A DNA stretch of 7,397 nt from Thermoplasmata archaeon (lineage in GTDB: Archaea; Thermoplasmatota; Thermoplasmata; GCA-020350865), in assembly GCA_020350865.1 (NCBI GenBank), contig CP070726.1, positions 1,922,207 to 1,929,603 of the forward strand, given 5' to 3'. Position numbers and translations under genes: made by a program. The notes under the pieces were generated by a model that was not told the origin of the DNA, ran no database searches, and was given only the letters and a program-made list of their open reading frames with translations. Position 1 is the first letter of the stretch. Each line of letters begins with the position of its first letter. Positions 6,901-7,397 of this stretch are shown here, piece by piece.

Positions 6901-7397
6901 CATACACATGCTGCTGGAGATGGAGGGAGGAGGAAACAGCTTATACTACGCAAAGGTAAACCGGGAATACGAGTTCCTGATATCCCCTATAGAACTGGAG
7001 ACCGTACAGGTCATTGACACACCCCCAAAACTGCACGTGGACATGCACGGGAACGGATATGTGGTTTTCAGGGAGTACATCAATCGTACACACGGAGCCC
7101 TGCACTTCCACAGGGTGGCTCCAGATGGCGCGCACACTTCCACTATGCATAACCTGACCAACTTTTACCAGTTCTTCAGCTCCGATTTCAAGCTGGATTC
7201 GTATATCAGGGGGGATCAGGTAATCGACGTGCTGCAGGTGGAGCTACCCATGGACTCGGATGATATGGATAACAAGACCTACGGGAATTTGATAAGGTTG
7301 GATTGCCTGGGCAGGTGGGGCCCGGTGGGCGGCATCATAAGCAACCAGCAGGTCTTCGATGTGGCCCTCGGGCATTTGCTGGGCGACAACTACAGGA
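3941..7397 (+). CDS. Secreted gingipain-like (C25 family) cysteine peptidase, 3' end outside window
   Basis: One uninterrupted frame runs from ATG 3941 to the right edge and gives 1152 residues with no stop. A signal peptide (about 1-38, core ICMAIALLLVANMFTGMVFA) is followed by a Pro/Glu-rich linker (39-78) and a beta-rich, propeptide-like region (80-275). The C25 caspase-like domain is about 282-628. It shows DSYYGCLDGNMNADGDEYFG, VGRLPV and KLIFYE. The catalytic pair is His516 (FDHGS) and Cys544 (NWGCST), and LFGDPE closes the domain. Two Ig-like beta domains follow (about 635-740 and 741-845). Repeats resembling beta-propeller blades run from about 888 to 1065 (LVDLEGHFHIF, HVDMHGNGYVVF). 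Nine N-glycosylation sequons fit an outside location. The gene has its own TATA box. GC-rich third positions and AGG arginine codons set it apart from the genes to the left. Protein scavenging is the likely role. The cell anchor, if any, lies beyond the edge. Confidence 0.9.
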   Translation, partial: MIGKEKILRSLFLESSRTICMAIALLLVANMFTGMVFAPAPPKQSEPAEVTDDPPEEPPQQGTPEVPDESCEPSTPASDNQYIRVTMNIDPPTMEVDGDGRTRFILEGGFPDMERGGEPAISWMRVQLLIPYRHQVDDVRVYSREQLLEGTYDIPPTQPPVSLDVAFEGDFEPVEPDPAVYASADPYPGEIYEVDGMQWACGYGTVTINLYPIQYVPQTGRVTLHSEIDIQVRCTPAEFTHPFRGLVSDRAFVEDEVINPETFETYPQPMAHGIGVIEEPQYDYVIITTEAFVSAFQPLVDYKNTRVQEGVDTSINATIKTVESITSDPAYWNVSNPVFNDTQAQIRSFIKDAYYNWATQYVVLGAHHPMVPARELHYGTDTDIPSDSYYGCLDGNMNADGDEYFGEYEDDMDMEYDILVGRLPVKTTTDIQNYINKLIFYEQAPHESPWLKRTMLTGKAIYGQTYGGDFCDYMEDTYYPENYARAKYYQRDLMWDTGDHKATIDLGIHFMTYFDHGSPNYPHTWQWVDTLENEEPFIYYNWGCSTMPIDSQSEVAGVHYLNRQYGAVANMGHSRTAYTGSNHMAYRFYECIFNEGRTTLGEAFAEARESHNRMHFMLLNLFGDPEIDIRAGEDDVNITMDVVDREAPDAQPPKFSGLVDVNITANEPLIDLDLTLTRPDGVEMDVPVSGGGTDWTATLDLEEIPGLGDGIYWFLEAVGTTAAGGTGSASREMILDFDPPTLYTDIARDPGNGDVFVTVRTFQDNLHPQQGSEDMYHCSAVVTLPDLSTDAFDLTLTGGTKFYYNLMAHAEYHPPVEGTYGLHIDASDLAGNVGTWDGTFTVDRTATAPPVSYSVDPVTGLLELEVRGDPDARDSLGEVMISEREQFKILNVLVDLEGHFHIFTRNQSDALFWTEADQAMNMIREQVMPFGGGHNEIGFATDKQDNFHILDGQDIYKYDSEGVLLLQETFTGYPISEGQITADDMDNIHMLLEMEGGGNSLYYAKVNREYEFLISPIELETVQVIDTPPKLHVDMHGNGYVVFREYINRTHGALHFHRVAPDGAHTSTMHNLTNFYQFFSSDFKLDSYIRGDQVIDVLQVELPMDSDDMDNKTYGNLIRLDCLGRWGPVGGIISNQQVFDVALGHLLGDNYR

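Noticed and set aside
5681..6907. Second long minus-strand open frame (408 codons)
   Set aside because: Also opposite the C25 gene and explained by the same codon bias. No recognisable domain and no ribosome site of note.
1..7397. CRISPR array, tRNA or rRNA genes
   Set aside because: No regularly spaced repeats, no tRNA cloverleaf and no rRNA-like sequence were found on reading both strands.

Overview
The window looks archaeal, most likely euryarchaeal and possibly of the Thermoplasmatota type. The signs are a clear archaeal TATA box (TTATAAATA) and an AGGTGA ribosome site in front of the large right-hand gene, a winged-helix regulator coupled to a multi-span membrane metallopeptidase, and a very large secreted gingipain-type (C25) peptidase with N-glycosylation sequons and beta-rich repeats. 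Such peptidases are known from sediment archaea. The lineage is inference; no rRNA or other marker gene is present.

Layout. Positions 1-201 are the C-terminal end of an unrecognised Cys-containing protein. Positions 202-437 hold an AT-rich hairpin and, on the minus strand, a decayed fragment of an IS200/IS605-family TnpA transposase (about 297-410). Positions 438-1070 (minus) encode a four-span membrane protein that resembles SLATT-type predicted effectors. A doubtful small gene (1121-1348, plus) is divergent from it. Positions 1349-1485 form a regulatory region with a direct repeat, an inverted repeat and a TATA-like box. It leads into a two-gene operon: a winged-helix regulator (1486-2112) and an HExxH membrane metallopeptidase (2112-3581) whose start overlaps the regulator stop by one base. 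Positions 3582-3875 are non-coding with a GC-rich, hairpin-bearing core. From 3941 to the right edge, and continuing beyond it, one open frame encodes a secreted C25-like cysteine peptidase of at least 1152 residues. Its long reading frame carries many shadow frames on the other strand.

How the parts may work together. The most interesting unit is 1486-3581. A DNA-binding protein is translationally coupled to a membrane protein whose predicted topology is four spans, a cytoplasmic HExxH domain, a fifth span, an outside domain and a sixth span. That is the general plan of BlaI/BlaR1 and MecI/MecR1, in which an external sensor activates a cytoplasmic metalloprotease domain that leads to loss of the repressor. 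No sequence-level homology to BlaR1 is claimed; the analogy rests on topology, motif and gene order.

Composition splits the window. The left part (to about 3600) is AT-rich and carries an insertion-sequence relic, a candidate effector and the regulator-protease pair. The right part is GC-rich in third codon positions. The left part therefore looks like an accessory island next to host-like sequence, or the reverse.
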